Positions 36,550 to 45,925 are shown, counted from the stretch's first letter. The stretch: DNA of 64,000 nucleotides from Bradyrhizobium embrapense (GCF_001189235.2 NZ_LFIP02000001.1:310001-374000), one strand, 5' to 3'. Program-made: numbers and translations. The notes: a model not told the origin generated them from the sequence alone.

Positions 36550-37956
36550 ATGCTGCTCCGCCTCACGCTGCGCACCAAGACCTCCAAGCTGACCGCATTA
36601 TTGACCGCGGCTGCGCTCGCCGTCGGTCCCATCGTCCCTGCGCGGGCCCAGCAGAAGGGTCCGCCGGTGCTGCGCGACACCGAGTCCGAGCAGCTGCTGC
36701 GCGAATACACGCGGCCGATCCTGCGCGCCGCGGGTCTCGAGAAGCAGAACATCCAGATCGTGATCATCAACGACGGCTCGTTCAACGCCTTCGTCGCCGA
36801 CGGCCGCCGCATCTTCGTCAATTACGGCGCGCTGCTGCAATCGGAGACGCCGAACCAGATCATCGGCGTGCTGGCGCATGAGACCGGCCATCTGGCCGGC
36901 GGCCATCTCGCCAAGATGCGCGAGCAACTGGCGCAGGCGCAGACCCAGATGATCATTGCGATGCTGCTCGGCGTCGGTGCGCTGGCCGCAGGCGCTGCGG
37001 GCGGCGGCGTTGGCAACGGCCTCTCCAGCGCAGGAGCCGCCGCGATCTCGGCACCGCAGTCGGTCATTCAGCGCACGCTGCTGTCCTACCAGCGCCAGCA
37101 GGAGGAGAACGCCGACCGCGCCGGCGTCAAGTTCCTGAACGCGACCGGGCAGTCCGCCAAGGGCATGTACGAGACGTTCAAGCGCTTCACCGACGAGAGC
37201 CTGTTCGCCGCGCGCGGTGCCGACCCCTACCTGCAATCGCACCCGATGCCGGTCGATCGTGTCTCGGCGCTGGCGGAGATGGCGCGGTCGAGCCCCTATT
37301 GGGACAAGAAGGACGATCCGGCGCTGCAGCTGCGTCACGACATGATGCGCGCCAAGATCTCGGGCTTCATGGAGCGGCAGGACACGGTCTACCGCCGCTA
37401 TCCACTGTCCAACACCAGCCTGCCGGCGCGCTATGCGCGCGCGATCACCACCTATCTGCACGGCGACCTGCGTTCAGCGATCGCGCAGATCGACGGCCTG
37501 ATCCAGGTCCAGCCCAACAATCCCTATTTCTATGAATTGCGCGGCCAGGCGCTGCTCGAAGGCGGCCGGCCCGCCGAGGCCATCGCGCCGCTGCGCCGCG
37601 CGGTGCAGCTCTCAAACAGCTCCCCGCTGATCGAGATGCTGCTGGGTCAAGCCCTGGTCGCCTCCGACAACAAGGCCTACACCGACGATGCGATCAGCAT
37701 GCTGCGCGCCGCCGTGGCGCGCGAGCCGGAGGCGCCGCTCGGCTATACCCAGCTCGCGATGGCCTACGGCCGCAAGGGCGACTATGCCCAGGCCGACCTT
37801 GCTTCGGCCCAGGCCGCCTATCTGCGGGGCGACAACAAGACCGCCCGCGAACTTGCCTCGCGCGCCAAGACGCGGTTCGCGATCGGTACGCCCGGCTGGG
37901 TCAAAGCTGACGACATTGTGAGCGCCAAGCCGATGCCGGGTCAGAAAAACAACTAG
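36550..37956 (+). CDS. BepA-like M48 metalloprotease with TPR domain
   Basis: 468 residues. A signal peptide (TALLTAAALAVGPIVPARA) is followed by an M48 zinc protease domain with HETGH at residues 110-114 and the third-ligand region EENADRAGVKFL, then C-terminal TPR-like repeats (YFYELRGQALLEGGRPAEAIAPLRRAV). This is the architecture of periplasmic BepA (YfgC), which degrades or assists misassembled outer-membrane proteins such as LptD. A DsbA-like oxidoreductase follows in the same direction 86 bases downstream; both act on envelope protein folding. Confidence 0.92.
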   Translation: MLLRLTLRTKTSKLTALLTAAALAVGPIVPARAQQKGPPVLRDTESEQLLREYTRPILRAAGLEKQNIQIVIINDGSFNAFVADGRRIFVNYGALLQSETPNQIIGVLAHETGHLAGGHLAKMREQLAQAQTQMIIAMLLGVGALAAGAAGGGVGNGLSSAGAAAISAPQSVIQRTLLSYQRQQEENADRAGVKFLNATGQSAKGMYETFKRFTDESLFAARGADPYLQSHPMPVDRVSALAEMARSSPYWDKKDDPALQLRHDMMRAKISGFMERQDTVYRRYPLSNTSLPARYARAITTYLHGDLRSAIAQIDGLIQVQPNNPYFYELRGQALLEGGRPAEAIAPLRRAVQLSNSSPLIEMLLGQALVASDNKAYTDDAISMLRAAVAREPEAPLGYTQLAMAYGRKGDYAQADLASAQAAYLRGDNKTARELASRAKTRFAIGTPGWVKADDIVSAKPMPGQKNN

Positions 37957-38042
37957 AAATAAACCGTAGTTCCATACAACGATCACCGAAACCGGCCCGC
38001 GGCCCTGCCGTATTTCGGGCCACCTCGAACAAGGATTTTGTC

Positions 38043-38810
38043 ATGCCAGCGCTTCGTTTTCTCGCCCCTGCCTTGCTCGCGCTCGGCATTTGCGCCACGC
38101 CGTTGACTGCGTCCGCGCAGAGCTTCAACGACACCCAGCGCGGCGACATCGAGACCATCGTGCGCAACTACCTGATCGCGCATCCCGAGGTGCTCGAAGA
38201 GGCCATGAACGAGCTCAGCAAGCGGCAGGCCGCCGCCGAAGCCGAGAAGCATGAGCAGAGCGTCGCAAAGAACGCCGACACGATCTTCAACTCGCCGCGT
38301 GGCGTCATGATCGGCAACAAGGACGGCGACGTCACCTTCGTCGAGTTCTTCGATTACAATTGCGGCTACTGCAAGCGCGCGATGTCCGACATGCTCGACC
38401 TGATGAAGTCGGATCCGAAGCTCAAGGTCGTGCTGAAGGAATTCCCGGTGCTGAGCCAGGGCTCGGTCGAGGCGGCGCAAGTCGCGGTCGCCGTGCGCAT
38501 GCAGGATCCGACCGGCAAGAAGTATCTCGAGTTTCACCAGAAACTGCTGGGCGGCCGCGGCGCCGCCGACAAGGCGCGCGCGCTGGCGGTCGCCAAGGAC
38601 GTCGGTCTCGACATGACCAAGCTCGAGAAGGACATGGCAAGCCCCGAGGTCAAGGCGACCATCGAGGAGAACTTCCGCCTCGCAGAATCCATGGGCATGA
38701 ACGGCACGCCGAGCTACGTGATCGGCAAGCAGGTCGTGATCGGAGCGGTCGGCGTCGACGGCCTCAAGGAGAAGATCGGGATTGCCCGCTGCGGCAAGGC
38801 GACCTGCTGA
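38043..38810 (+). CDS. DsbA-family periplasmic thiol-disulfide oxidoreductase
   Basis: 255 residues with a signal peptide ending in TASAQ, a helical N-terminal region of about 65 residues (IETIVRNYLIAHPEVLEEAMNELSKRQ) and a thioredoxin domain with C107GYC110 and the cis-proline loop NGTPSYVIG. The N-terminal helix with the DsbA fold resembles ScsC/Com1-type proteins, in which it can mediate trimerisation and favour isomerase activity. Two more cysteines occur at the very C-terminus (ARCGKATC), which is unusual. AAGGA precedes the ATG, and a perfect terminator follows. Confidence 0.92.
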   Translation: MPALRFLAPALLALGICATPLTASAQSFNDTQRGDIETIVRNYLIAHPEVLEEAMNELSKRQAAAEAEKHEQSVAKNADTIFNSPRGVMIGNKDGDVTFVEFFDYNCGYCKRAMSDMLDLMKSDPKLKVVLKEFPVLSQGSVEAAQVAVAVRMQDPTGKKYLEFHQKLLGGRGAADKARALAVAKDVGLDMTKLEKDMASPEVKATIEENFRLAESMGMNGTPSYVIGKQVVIGAVGVDGLKEKIGIARCGKATC

Positions 38811-38844
38811 TCGTTGCTTCGACACAGCTCGTTCACCCGACAAG

Positions 38845-38874
38845 ATCCGGCTGCCTCTGGCAGCCGGATTTTTT
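38845..38874 (+). terminator. Rho-independent terminator after the dsbA-like gene
   Basis: ATCCGGCTGCC pairs perfectly with GGCAGCCGGAT around a TCT loop and runs into six T residues. Confidence 0.95.
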
Positions 38875-39093
38875 ATTGGCGGCATCGAACCTGCTCCATG
38901 CCGGCCGCAAGAGGCCTCGCCAACAGTGAAAGCCGCGCGCATGCCTTCGCCTCGCAACGCGCGACGACGGTCCCAATAGCAACGGCCAGCTCGATCTTGC
39001 GAGCATGGAGTTCGACTGGGCCCGCGGTTGAAGCGCAGATTGTTCATCGCGCATTCACACAAGAAACAAACCGCAGGGAACCGCAATTCAACA

Positions 39094-39118
39094 GGAACAT
39101 CGCACATCCTCTCCCGTT
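39094..39118 (+). promoter_or_regulatory. Sigma EcfG-type general stress promoter
   Basis: GGAAC (39094-39098), 16 bases, then CGTT (39115-39118) matches the alphaproteobacterial EcfG consensus GGAAC-N16/17-CGTT. It lies 40 bases before the DUF1236 start and reads toward it. Confidence 0.75.
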
Positions 39119-39157
39119 GTCGGCGCGGGCAATGCTGAACTACGAGGAGGAATTACG

Positions 39158-40009
39158 ATGTCTAAACGCTTTCTGATTTCGGTCGCTGCGGCGGCCCTGA
39201 TCGCCGGCACCGGCTTCGCGAATGCACAGGGCGCCGGCGGCGCCAACAGGGAATCCGGGGCCGGCGGCGGTGCGACCATGCAGCACTCTGCACCGTCCGG
39301 TGGTGCATCGTCCGGCACGATGCAGCACGAATCGGGCGGCATGAAGGGTTCCGAGCATTCCACGACGGGTCAGTCCCCGAGCGCGAAGGGCGCCGAGTCC
39401 GAGAAGTCGGGAACGGCCACCAAGGGCGCGGAGGACAGCACCCAGAAGTCGAAGGGCATGAGCTCGGAGAACGAGGCCACCAAGGGCTCACGCGAGAGCT
39501 CGAAGGAGATGAAGGCGGAGGGCCGCGACAAGAGCGGTACCATGAAGGCCGAGGAGCGCGACAAGAGCGGCAAGATGAACGCGGAGAGCCGTGAGGGCCG
39601 CGAGCGCAACAACGCCGCGGAAAATCGCGACAAGAGCGGCGCCACCACCAACCAGAACGCTCAGACCAAGAGCCCGACCGACACCAATCGCGCGCAGACC
39701 AACGACACAAGCCGCACGCAGACCACGACCGGCAACGCTGCGACGTCGGCTACCGCGGCTCCGCCGGCCGAGAAGCGCACCCAGATCTCGACCGCAATTA
39801 AGTCGGAGCACGTCACCGAAGCCACCAACGTGAACTTCAACGTGGCGGTCGGCACCCGAGTCCCGGCTGACGTTCACTTCTATCCGCTGCCGGAGCGGGT
39901 GGTGTCGATCTATCCGCAGTGGCGCGGCTACGAGTTCATCCTGGTCCATGGCCGCTACGTGATCGTGCAGCCGGAGACCCATGAGATCGTCTACATCATC
40001 GAGGGCTAA
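39158..40009 (+). CDS. Exported DUF1236 protein with degenerate RDKSG-type repeats
   Basis: 283 residues with a very strong ribosome-binding site (GAGGAGGAA). A signal peptide ending in GFANAQ is followed by about 170 residues of hydrophilic Ser/Gly/Lys/Glu-rich sequence with repeats such as EGRDKSGTM, EERDKSGKM and ENRDKSGAT, resembling LEA-like disordered proteins. The C-terminal DUF1236 domain contains FYPLPERVVSIYPQWRGYEF and ends in IVQPETHEIVYIIEG. Function is unknown. The EcfG-type promoter upstream points to a desiccation or envelope stress role. Confidence 0.88.
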   Translation: MSKRFLISVAAAALIAGTGFANAQGAGGANRESGAGGGATMQHSAPSGGASSGTMQHESGGMKGSEHSTTGQSPSAKGAESEKSGTATKGAEDSTQKSKGMSSENEATKGSRESSKEMKAEGRDKSGTMKAEERDKSGKMNAESREGRERNNAAENRDKSGATTNQNAQTKSPTDTNRAQTNDTSRTQTTTGNAATSATAAPPAEKRTQISTAIKSEHVTEATNVNFNVAVGTRVPADVHFYPLPERVVSIYPQWRGYEFILVHGRYVIVQPETHEIVYIIEG

Positions 40010-40056
40010 CCCGGCCTCAGGCGCGAGGGTGCCGCCACGGGTCCTCGCCCATTCGC

Positions 40057-40083
40057 AACCCCGCCCCATTGGGGCGGGGTTTT
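40057..40083 (+). terminator. Rho-independent terminator after the DUF1236 gene
   Basis: AACCCCGCCCC and GGGGCGGGGTT form a perfect 11-bp stem around ATT, followed by further T residues. Confidence 0.93.
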
Positions 40084-40327
40084 GCGTTCGGCCACGGCCC
40101 CAGACGGCAGTGGATGGCTGCGCAGCGCGCTCCATGAGGCTACATTCCGCAGGATTTGGTTAATCAGCAATTTCCGCAGGTTACGGCAAGTACCTGACAG
40201 CCTGGGAGAAGTTGTTGGACACGTTCCGATTCCACCTAAAGACTTCCCCTGCGGCCGGTTGTTACCTATAACCCGGCCCACTTCACCCCTTGTCGGAACC
40301 CTTATCGGGACCATTGGCCGGAACCTC

Positions 40328-40353
40328 TGGCAGGAAATTTTGGCAGGAAATTT
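40328..40353 (+). repeat. Two-copy 13-bp tandem duplication before aroQ
   Basis: TGGCAGGAAATTT is present twice head to tail, ending four bases before the aroQ ATG. Each copy carries AGGAAA, so the ribosome-binding region is duplicated. Confidence 0.9.
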
Positions 40354-40357
40354 TGGA

Positions 40358-40819
40358 ATGGCTGCTGCCGGAACGATCTATGTGCTGAACGGCCCGAACC
40401 TCAACCTGCTGGGGACGCGCGAGCCGGAGACGTACGGCCATGCCACCCTCGCCGACGTCGAGAAGCTGTGCGCGGACACTGCGCGCCAGTTCGGGCTGAC
40501 CGCCGACTGCCGACAGTCCAACCGCGAGGGCGAACTGATCGACTTCATCCATGAGGCCCACGCCAAGAAAGCGGTCGGCATCGTCATCAACGCCGGCGGC
40601 TACTCCCATACCTCGATCGCGCTGCATGACGCGCTGGTCGCAGTCAAGATTCCCGCCGTCGAGGTCCATGTCAGCAACATCCACGCCCGCGAGAGCTTCC
40701 GGGACCACTCGTTCACTGCTAAAGCCGCCTTCGCGTCACTTTGCGGCTTCGGGATCGACGGCTACCGGCTTGCGATCATCGGCCTCGCCACCAGAATCGG
40801 TGCGAAGGCAAAGACTTAA
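40358..40819 (+). CDS. aroQ: Type II 3-dehydroquinate dehydratase
   Basis: 153 residues from the ATG at 40358. The enzyme dehydrates 3-dehydroquinate in the shikimate pathway. Family motifs are [19 protein letters not shown] with the catalytic tyrosine, [31 protein letters not shown] and [18 protein letters not shown]. Length matches the dodecameric type II enzyme. accB follows after 52 bases, forming the aroQ-accB-accC order common in alphaproteobacteria. Confidence 0.97.
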   Translation: MAAAGTIYVLNGPNLNLLGTREPETYGHATLADVEKLCADTARQFGLTADCRQSNREGELIDFIHEAHAKKAVGIVINAGGYSHTSIALHDALVAVKIPAVEVHVSNIHARESFRDHSFTAKAAFASLCGFGIDGYRLAIIGLATRIGAKAKT

Positions 40820-40871
40820 TCGTCAATCCTGACGTTCCCCGTCACCAGACAGAGATTTCGGATCAAACAAC

Positions 40872-41378
40872 ATGGCGCGCCAGCCAGACGACAAATCAGC
40901 CGCAAAGTCCAAGAACGACACCAAGAGCGACGACAGCGTCCTCATTCGCGAGCTCGCGCTGCTGCTTGCCGAGACCAACCTCACCGAGATCGAGATCGAG
41001 CGCGCCGGCCTGCGCGTCCGGGTCGCACGCAACATCAGCATCGCCGCATCGGTGCCCACTGCCGCCGTGCATGCGGTCGCTGCGCCGGCCGCCGTGGCGG
41101 TTCCGGCTGCTGCCGCTGCTGCCGCCACCGACCTCGCAAAACACCCGGGCGCCGTGCCCTCGCCGATGGTCGGTACCGCCTATTGGGCGCCGGAGCCCGG
41201 CGCCAAGCCGTTCATTGAAGTCGGCACCAGAGTGACGGCCGGCCAGACACTTCTGATCATCGAGGCGATGAAGACGATGAACCAGATCCCGTCGCCGCGC
41301 GCGGGCACCGTGACGCAGATCCTCGTCGAGGACGGCCAGCCGGTCGAATTCGGCGAACCGCTCGTGATCATTGAATAG
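40872..41378 (+). CDS. accB: Biotin carboxyl carrier protein of acetyl-CoA carboxylase
   Basis: 168 residues. A charged N-terminal region and helix ([22 protein letters not shown]) leads through an Ala/Val/Pro-rich linker to the C-terminal biotinyl domain with the biotinylated K134 in EAMKTMN. It carries biotin and CO2 between AccC and AccAD in malonyl-CoA synthesis. accC starts 24 bases after its stop, so the two are co-transcribed. Confidence 0.97.
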   Translation: MARQPDDKSAAKSKNDTKSDDSVLIRELALLLAETNLTEIEIERAGLRVRVARNISIAASVPTAAVHAVAAPAAVAVPAAAAAAATDLAKHPGAVPSPMVGTAYWAPEPGAKPFIEVGTRVTAGQTLLIIEAMKTMNQIPSPRAGTVTQILVEDGQPVEFGEPLVIIE

Positions 41379-41402
41379 CTTCCGTCAACGTCAGGCGCTG
41401 CG

Positions 41403-42761
41403 ATGTTCGACAAGATCCTCATAGCCAATCGTGGCGAGATCGCGCTTCGCGTGCTCCGGGCGTGCAAGGAGCTCGGCATCTCAACCGTCGCGGTGCATTC
41501 CACCGCCGACGCAGACGCCATGCATGTGCGGCTCGCCGACGAGAGCGTCTGCATCGGCCCGCCGCCGTCGAAGGACTCCTATCTCAACGTGCCGGCGCTG
41601 CTGGCCGCCTGCGAGATCACCGGCGCCGACGCCGTGCATCCCGGCTACGGCTTCCTGTCCGAGAATGCGCGCTTCGCCGAGATTCTCGCCGACCACAATC
41701 TGGGCTTCATCGGGCCGAAGGCCGAGCACATCCGCCTGATGGGCGACAAGATCGAGGCTAAGAAGACCGCGAAGCGCCTCGGCATTCCCGTGGTGCCCGG
41801 CTCGGACGGCGCAGTGACGGCGGACGACGACGCCATGGCGATCGCCAAGCAGATCGGCTTCCCGGTGCTGGTGAAGGCGGCGGCCGGCGGCGGCGGCCGC
41901 GGCATGAAGGTCGCCCACACCGAGGCCGATCTCGCGCTGGCGCTCACGACCGCGGCCAACGAGGCCAAGTCGGCATTCGGCGACGCCTCGGTCTACCTCG
42001 AGAAATACCTGCAGAAGCCGCGCCACATCGAGATCCAGATTCTCGGCGACGGCCGCGGCGGCGCTATCCATCTCGGCGAGCGCGACTGCTCGCTGCAGCG
42101 CCGTCACCAGAAGGTCTGGGAGGAAGGCCCCTCGCCCGTGCTCGCGGCCGCGGCGCGCGCCAGGATCGGCGAGACCTGCGCCAAGGCGATGCGGGACATG
42201 AAGTATCTCGGCGTCGGCACCATCGAATTCCTCTACGAGGACGGCGAGTTCTATTTCATCGAAATGAACACGCGCATCCAGGTCGAGCATCCCGTCACCG
42301 AAAGCATCACCGACATCGATCTGGTGCTGGAGCAGATCCGGATTGCCGCCGGCGGCGAGCTGCCCGCCAAGCAGAGCGATATCGCGATCATCGGCCACGC
42401 CATCGAGTGCCGCATCAATGCGGAGAACCCGCAGACGTTCCGTCCCTCGCCCGGTCGGATCACGCAATTCCATCCGCCGGGCGGCCTCGGCGTGCGGATC
42501 GATTCCGCCGTCTATCAGGGCTACGTGATCCCGCCCTATTACGACTCGCTGGTCGGCAAGCTGATCGTGCACGGCAAGACCCGCGGCGAATGCCTGATGC
42601 GGCTGCGCCGGGCGCTGGACGAGATGGTGGTCGACGGCATCGAGACGACGCTGCCGCTGTTCCGCGCGCTGGTGCGCGAGCCTGACATCATCGAGGGCGA
42701 CTATCACATCCACTGGCTGGAGCAGTACCTCGCCGGCCAGCCGTCCGACGCCTCGAAATAG
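41403..42761 (+). CDS. accC: Biotin carboxylase subunit of acetyl-CoA carboxylase
   Basis: 452 residues with the full biotin carboxylase fold: N-terminal [22 protein letters not shown], the ATP-grasp glycine-rich loop [13 protein letters not shown], the catalytic region [26 protein letters not shown] and the C-terminal [14 protein letters not shown]. It carboxylates biotin on AccB with ATP and bicarbonate. In many alphaproteobacteria aat lies close downstream; here it is about 16 kb away. Confidence 0.97.
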   Translation: MFDKILIANRGEIALRVLRACKELGISTVAVHSTADADAMHVRLADESVCIGPPPSKDSYLNVPALLAACEITGADAVHPGYGFLSENARFAEILADHNLGFIGPKAEHIRLMGDKIEAKKTAKRLGIPVVPGSDGAVTADDDAMAIAKQIGFPVLVKAAAGGGGRGMKVAHTEADLALALTTAANEAKSAFGDASVYLEKYLQKPRHIEIQILGDGRGGAIHLGERDCSLQRRHQKVWEEGPSPVLAAAARARIGETCAKAMRDMKYLGVGTIEFLYEDGEFYFIEMNTRIQVEHPVTESITDIDLVLEQIRIAAGGELPAKQSDIAIIGHAIECRINAENPQTFRPSPGRITQFHPPGGLGVRIDSAVYQGYVIPPYYDSLVGKLIVHGKTRGECLMRLRRALDEMVVDGIETTLPLFRALVREPDIIEGDYHIHWLEQYLAGQPSDASK

Positions 42762-42861
42762 TTTGGAACCCGGTGGAACCGAGAGCCCTGTACAAGCGTA
42801 TTTGAGGGGTATTGGCTTTCCACGGGGACGCATTGAATCCCACTCCCGCGAAGAGACCGTC

Positions 42862-44400
42862 GTGACACTGGTTTCACGACGCCGGTCCACGCTACAGATC
42901 CTGCTGCTTTCGGCGGGATTTTTCGTGCTGGTCGCGGTCAGCGTGGCCTCCGTCCTGCTGGTCAACAAGGCGCGTGAAGACAATGCCTTGGTGGTCCATA
43001 CGGTCGAGGTGGAGAGCCAGGTTGCCAATCTGCTGCTCGACATCAGGCGCGCCGAAAGCGCGACCAGGGCGTATCTTTTGACGTCAGCACCACAGTACCT
43101 GTCCGAGTACCGGTCGGCTGCAGGCGGGCTTCCGGCGGCGCTCGGCCATCTCCAGATGATGACCGTCGATAATCCGGCGCAGGTCGCCAATGCCGCGAAG
43201 CTAAAGGCCGCCGTCGAGCAGCGGCTGGCCGAGTTCGCCCTCAGCATCGAGCGCGTCAACAACAACGACACCGCGACCAGCATCGACATCCTGCGCAAGG
43301 GCACATCGACCGACGCGCTGGAAGTGATCGCCCGGATCGGCCGCGACATGCGCGCCGAGGAAGATCGCCTGCTGGCGACGCGCACCGCGACTGCGGACAG
43401 GACCCAGGTGCTGGCCTCCTCCGTCACCATCGCCGGCTCCTGCATGGTGCTGGCGCTCGCCGCCCTCTCTCTCGTGCTGCTGCGGCAATCCTCGCGGGCG
43501 CGCGACGAGGCCGAGGCCAAGCTGCGCGACAGCAACGTCAATCTCGAAGCCATCGTCAACGAACGGACGGCCGACCTGCGCGAGGCCAACGAGGAAATCC
43601 AGCGCTTCGCCTATATCGTCAGCCACGACCTGCGCTCGCCGCTGGTCAACATCATGGGCTTCACCAGCGAGCTGGAGGAATTGCGCGGCGATATCTTCAG
43701 GCGCATTGCCACGCTCAATCGCACTGTGTCGCTGACGCCAACGATGGAAGACGCGACCGACGTGGCCGAGCCCGAGCTCGAAGGCTCCGACAAGCGGTTA
43801 TCCGACGAATTCAACGAATCGCTCGGGTTCATCAAATCGTCGATCGCCAAGATGGACCGCCTGATCAGCGCGATCCTCAATCTCACCCGCGAGGGCCGCC
43901 GCGAGTTCAAGCCAGAGCGGATCGATCTGCGCGAGCTGATCGACGGCATCGTCAAGACGGTCGCGCATCAGGCGGCCGAGGCCAATGCGACCATCGAGGT
44001 CCGCGCCTTGCCGAATATCGTCAGCGACCGCCTCGCGCTGGAGCAGATCTTCTCCAACCTGATCGACAATGCGCTCAAATATCTCAAGGACGGCGTCCCC
44101 GGCGAGATTACGATCGAGGGCCGCACCAAGCTCGGCTTTGCGATCTTCGAGGTCACCGACAACGGCCGCGGCATCGATCCGAAAGACCATCAGCGTATCT
44201 TCGATCTGTTCCGCCGTGCTGGGACCCAGGACAAGCCCGGTCAGGGCATCGGGCTTGCCCATGTCCGCGCACTTGTGCGCAGACTGGGAGGCACCATGTC
44301 GGTAGCATCGGAACTTCACGGCGGCAGCACGTTCACGATCACGCTGCCTATCAAATGGTCAGGCAAGAACTCAGACAAGCACCGGGATAAGGAATCATGA
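42862..44400 (+). CDS. CHASE3-type membrane sensor histidine kinase
   Basis: About 512 residues from a GTG at 42862 with GAAGAGA upstream; the frame also opens at a TTG at 42763. Two membrane helices (LLLSAGFFVLVAVSVASVLLV and SVTIAGSCMVLALAALSLVLL) flank a periplasmic CHASE3-like domain (ESQVANLLLDIRRAESATRAYLL). The cytoplasmic part has H255 in IVSHDLRSPL, then HATPase boxes NLIDNALKYL, DNGRGID and GQGIGLAHV. About 45 extra residues sit between the H-box helix and the second dimerisation helix. Its stop overlaps the next start as ATGA, so it is translationally coupled to the receiver. Confidence 0.9.
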   Translation: MTLVSRRRSTLQILLLSAGFFVLVAVSVASVLLVNKAREDNALVVHTVEVESQVANLLLDIRRAESATRAYLLTSAPQYLSEYRSAAGGLPAALGHLQMMTVDNPAQVANAAKLKAAVEQRLAEFALSIERVNNNDTATSIDILRKGTSTDALEVIARIGRDMRAEEDRLLATRTATADRTQVLASSVTIAGSCMVLALAALSLVLLRQSSRARDEAEAKLRDSNVNLEAIVNERTADLREANEEIQRFAYIVSHDLRSPLVNIMGFTSELEELRGDIFRRIATLNRTVSLTPTMEDATDVAEPELEGSDKRLSDEFNESLGFIKSSIAKMDRLISAILNLTREGRREFKPERIDLRELIDGIVKTVAHQAAEANATIEVRALPNIVSDRLALEQIFSNLIDNALKYLKDGVPGEITIEGRTKLGFAIFEVTDNGRGIDPKDHQRIFDLFRRAGTQDKPGQGIGLAHVRALVRRLGGTMSVASELHGGSTFTITLPIKWSGKNSDKHRDKES

Positions 44401-44837
44401 GCGATCCAGTCACCATCATCATGATCGAGGACGATGAGGGCCATGCGCGCCTGATTGAGCGGAATATCCGGCGCTCAGGTGTCAACAATGAGATCGTCCC
44501 GTTCACCAACGGTACAGAGGCCGTGAACTACCTGTTCGGCAAGGACGGCAGCGCGGCGGAGCGCAAGAACCAGGCCCTGCTCATCCTGCTTGATCTCAAT
44601 CTGCCTGACATGACCGGCATCGACATTCTGAAGCGGGTCAAGGAGAACAAGCATCTCAAAGCGACGCCGGTGGTCGTACTGACCACCACCGACGACTCCC
44701 AGGAGATCAAGCGCTGCTACGAACTCGGTTGCAACGTCTACATCACCAAGCCGGTGAACTACGAAAGTTTTGCCAACGCCATTCGCCAGCTTGGCCTGTT
44801 CTTTTCCGTGATTCAGGTGCCGCCAGCTTCCCTATGA
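44397..44837 (+). CDS. Single-domain response regulator (Rcp-like)
   Basis: 146 residues form one receiver domain with no output domain. The acidic pocket is MIEDDEGH, the phospho-acceptor aspartate lies in ILLDLNLPDMTG, the conserved Thr in VVLTTTDD and the lysine in YITKPVNYESF. The pattern is that of the Rcp/CheY-like receivers that follow phytochrome- or CHASE-type kinases. It overlaps both neighbours by four bases (ATGA), so all three products are probably made in fixed ratio and form one relay. Confidence 0.93.
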   Translation: MSDPVTIIMIEDDEGHARLIERNIRRSGVNNEIVPFTNGTEAVNYLFGKDGSAAERKNQALLILLDLNLPDMTGIDILKRVKENKHLKATPVVVLTTTDDSQEIKRCYELGCNVYITKPVNYESFANAIRQLGLFFSVIQVPPASL

Positions 44838-45925
44838 CCAGCGCAACGCCGACACTGCTCTATATCGACGACGACGCGGCGCTGGCGCGCCTGGTCGAAC
44901 GCGGGCTGACGCGCGCGGGCTACAAGGTCGTGCACGCCGCAAGCGGCCAGGAAGGCCTCGACCGCCTCGCGCAGGGCGGCATCGACGTCGTCGCGCTCGA
45001 CCAGTACATGCCCGGCCTGGACGGGCTGGAGACGCTGGAGCAGATCCTCAAGATTGCGGACGCGCCGCCGGTGGTGTTCGTCACCGCCTCGCAGGATTCG
45101 GCGATCGCCGTCACCGCACTGAAGGCCGGCGCGGCGGACTATCTGGTCAAGGACGTCAGGGGCGAATTCATCCCCCTGCTCCAGGTCGCGGTGAACGGCG
45201 CGCTGCGGCGCGCCGCCATCCAGAAGGCGCGCGACGAGGCCGAGGCCGAGGTGCACGCCTCCCGCGACCGCTACGCCGCGCTCGCCGCCGAGCGCGAGGT
45301 GCTGCTTCGCGAGGTCAACCATCGCGTCGGCAATTCGCTGCAGATCATCGCCTCGCTGCTGCATCTGCAGGCCAATTCCGCGAGCCAGCAGGACGTCAAG
45401 GCGGCGCTCACCAATGCGATGGGCCGCGTCGCCGCCGTCGCGCAGGTGCATCGCCGCCTCTACACCTCGCACGACTTCAAGACGGTGATGCTCAACCAGT
45501 ATCTCGAGGCGCTGCTCGAGGATCTCAGGCGATCGGCCGAAGGCAACAAGATGTCGCGGCTGACGCTGAAGGCCGACCCGATCGAGATCGATCCGGATCG
45601 CGCGGTCGCGATCGGGATCATCGTCAACGAGCTGGTGATGAACGCCGTAAAATACGCCTATCCCGACGGCGCCGGCCCGATCCATGTCGAGCTGAAGCCG
45701 CAAGCCGACGAATTGCAGCTTGCGATCAGCGATGAAGGTGTGGGCTTCTCCGACAAAGCCGATCCGCGCGGCACCGGCATGGGCCAGCGCATCGTCGCGG
45801 CGATGGCCGCCAAGCTCGACGCCAGCGTCGAGCGCGACCCGGATCACAAGGGCACCCGTTTCGTGGTGCGGTTCGCCCGCGTCACCCCCGCGCCGGCGAA
45901 ATCGACAAGCGCCGCCGCAAGTTAG
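44834..45925 (+). CDS. Receiver-HisKA_2 hybrid sensor kinase
   Basis: 363 residues. An N-terminal receiver has D56 (VVALDQYMPGLDG) and the lysine in YLVKDVRG. A coiled linker leads to a HisKA_2 domain with H163 in LREVNHRVGNSLQIIASLLHLQ and a HATPase domain (NELVMNAVKYAYP, then DEGVGF). No membrane segment or DNA-binding domain is present, so it is a soluble relay kinase probably phosphorylated by, or competing with, the upstream pair. HisKA_2 and HWE kinases of alphaproteobacteria often feed PhyR in the general stress response; that link is inferred only. Confidence 0.92.
   Translation: MTSATPTLLYIDDDAALARLVERGLTRAGYKVVHAASGQEGLDRLAQGGIDVVALDQYMPGLDGLETLEQILKIADAPPVVFVTASQDSAIAVTALKAGAADYLVKDVRGEFIPLLQVAVNGALRRAAIQKARDEAEAEVHASRDRYAALAAEREVLLREVNHRVGNSLQIIASLLHLQANSASQQDVKAALTNAMGRVAAVAQVHRRLYTSHDFKTVMLNQYLEALLEDLRRSAEGNKMSRLTLKADPIEIDPDRAVAIGIIVNELVMNAVKYAYPDGAGPIHVELKPQADELQLAISDEGVGFSDKADPRGTGMGQRIVAAMAAKLDASVERDPDHKGTRFVVRFARVTPAPAKSTSAAAS

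Larger units (their letters stand above)
40010..40357 (+). other. Intergenic region between DUF1236 gene and aroQ
   Basis: The stretch holds a strong terminator near its left end and a tandem duplication next to the aroQ start. The frame of aroQ is open far upstream, but those codons do not resemble the enzyme. The promoter of aroQ-accBC should lie here; none stands out. Confidence 0.5.

Noticed and set aside
42775..42800. EcfG-like promoter (GGAAC-N17-CGTA) before the CHASE3 kinase
   Set aside because: The -10 half reads CGTA instead of CGTT and the upstream region lies at the accC stop; too weak to call, though it would fit a stress role.
41481..43589. 702-residue antisense frame over accC and the CHASE3 kinase
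   Set aside because: Both genes on the sense strand are well supported; the antisense product shows only shadow composition.
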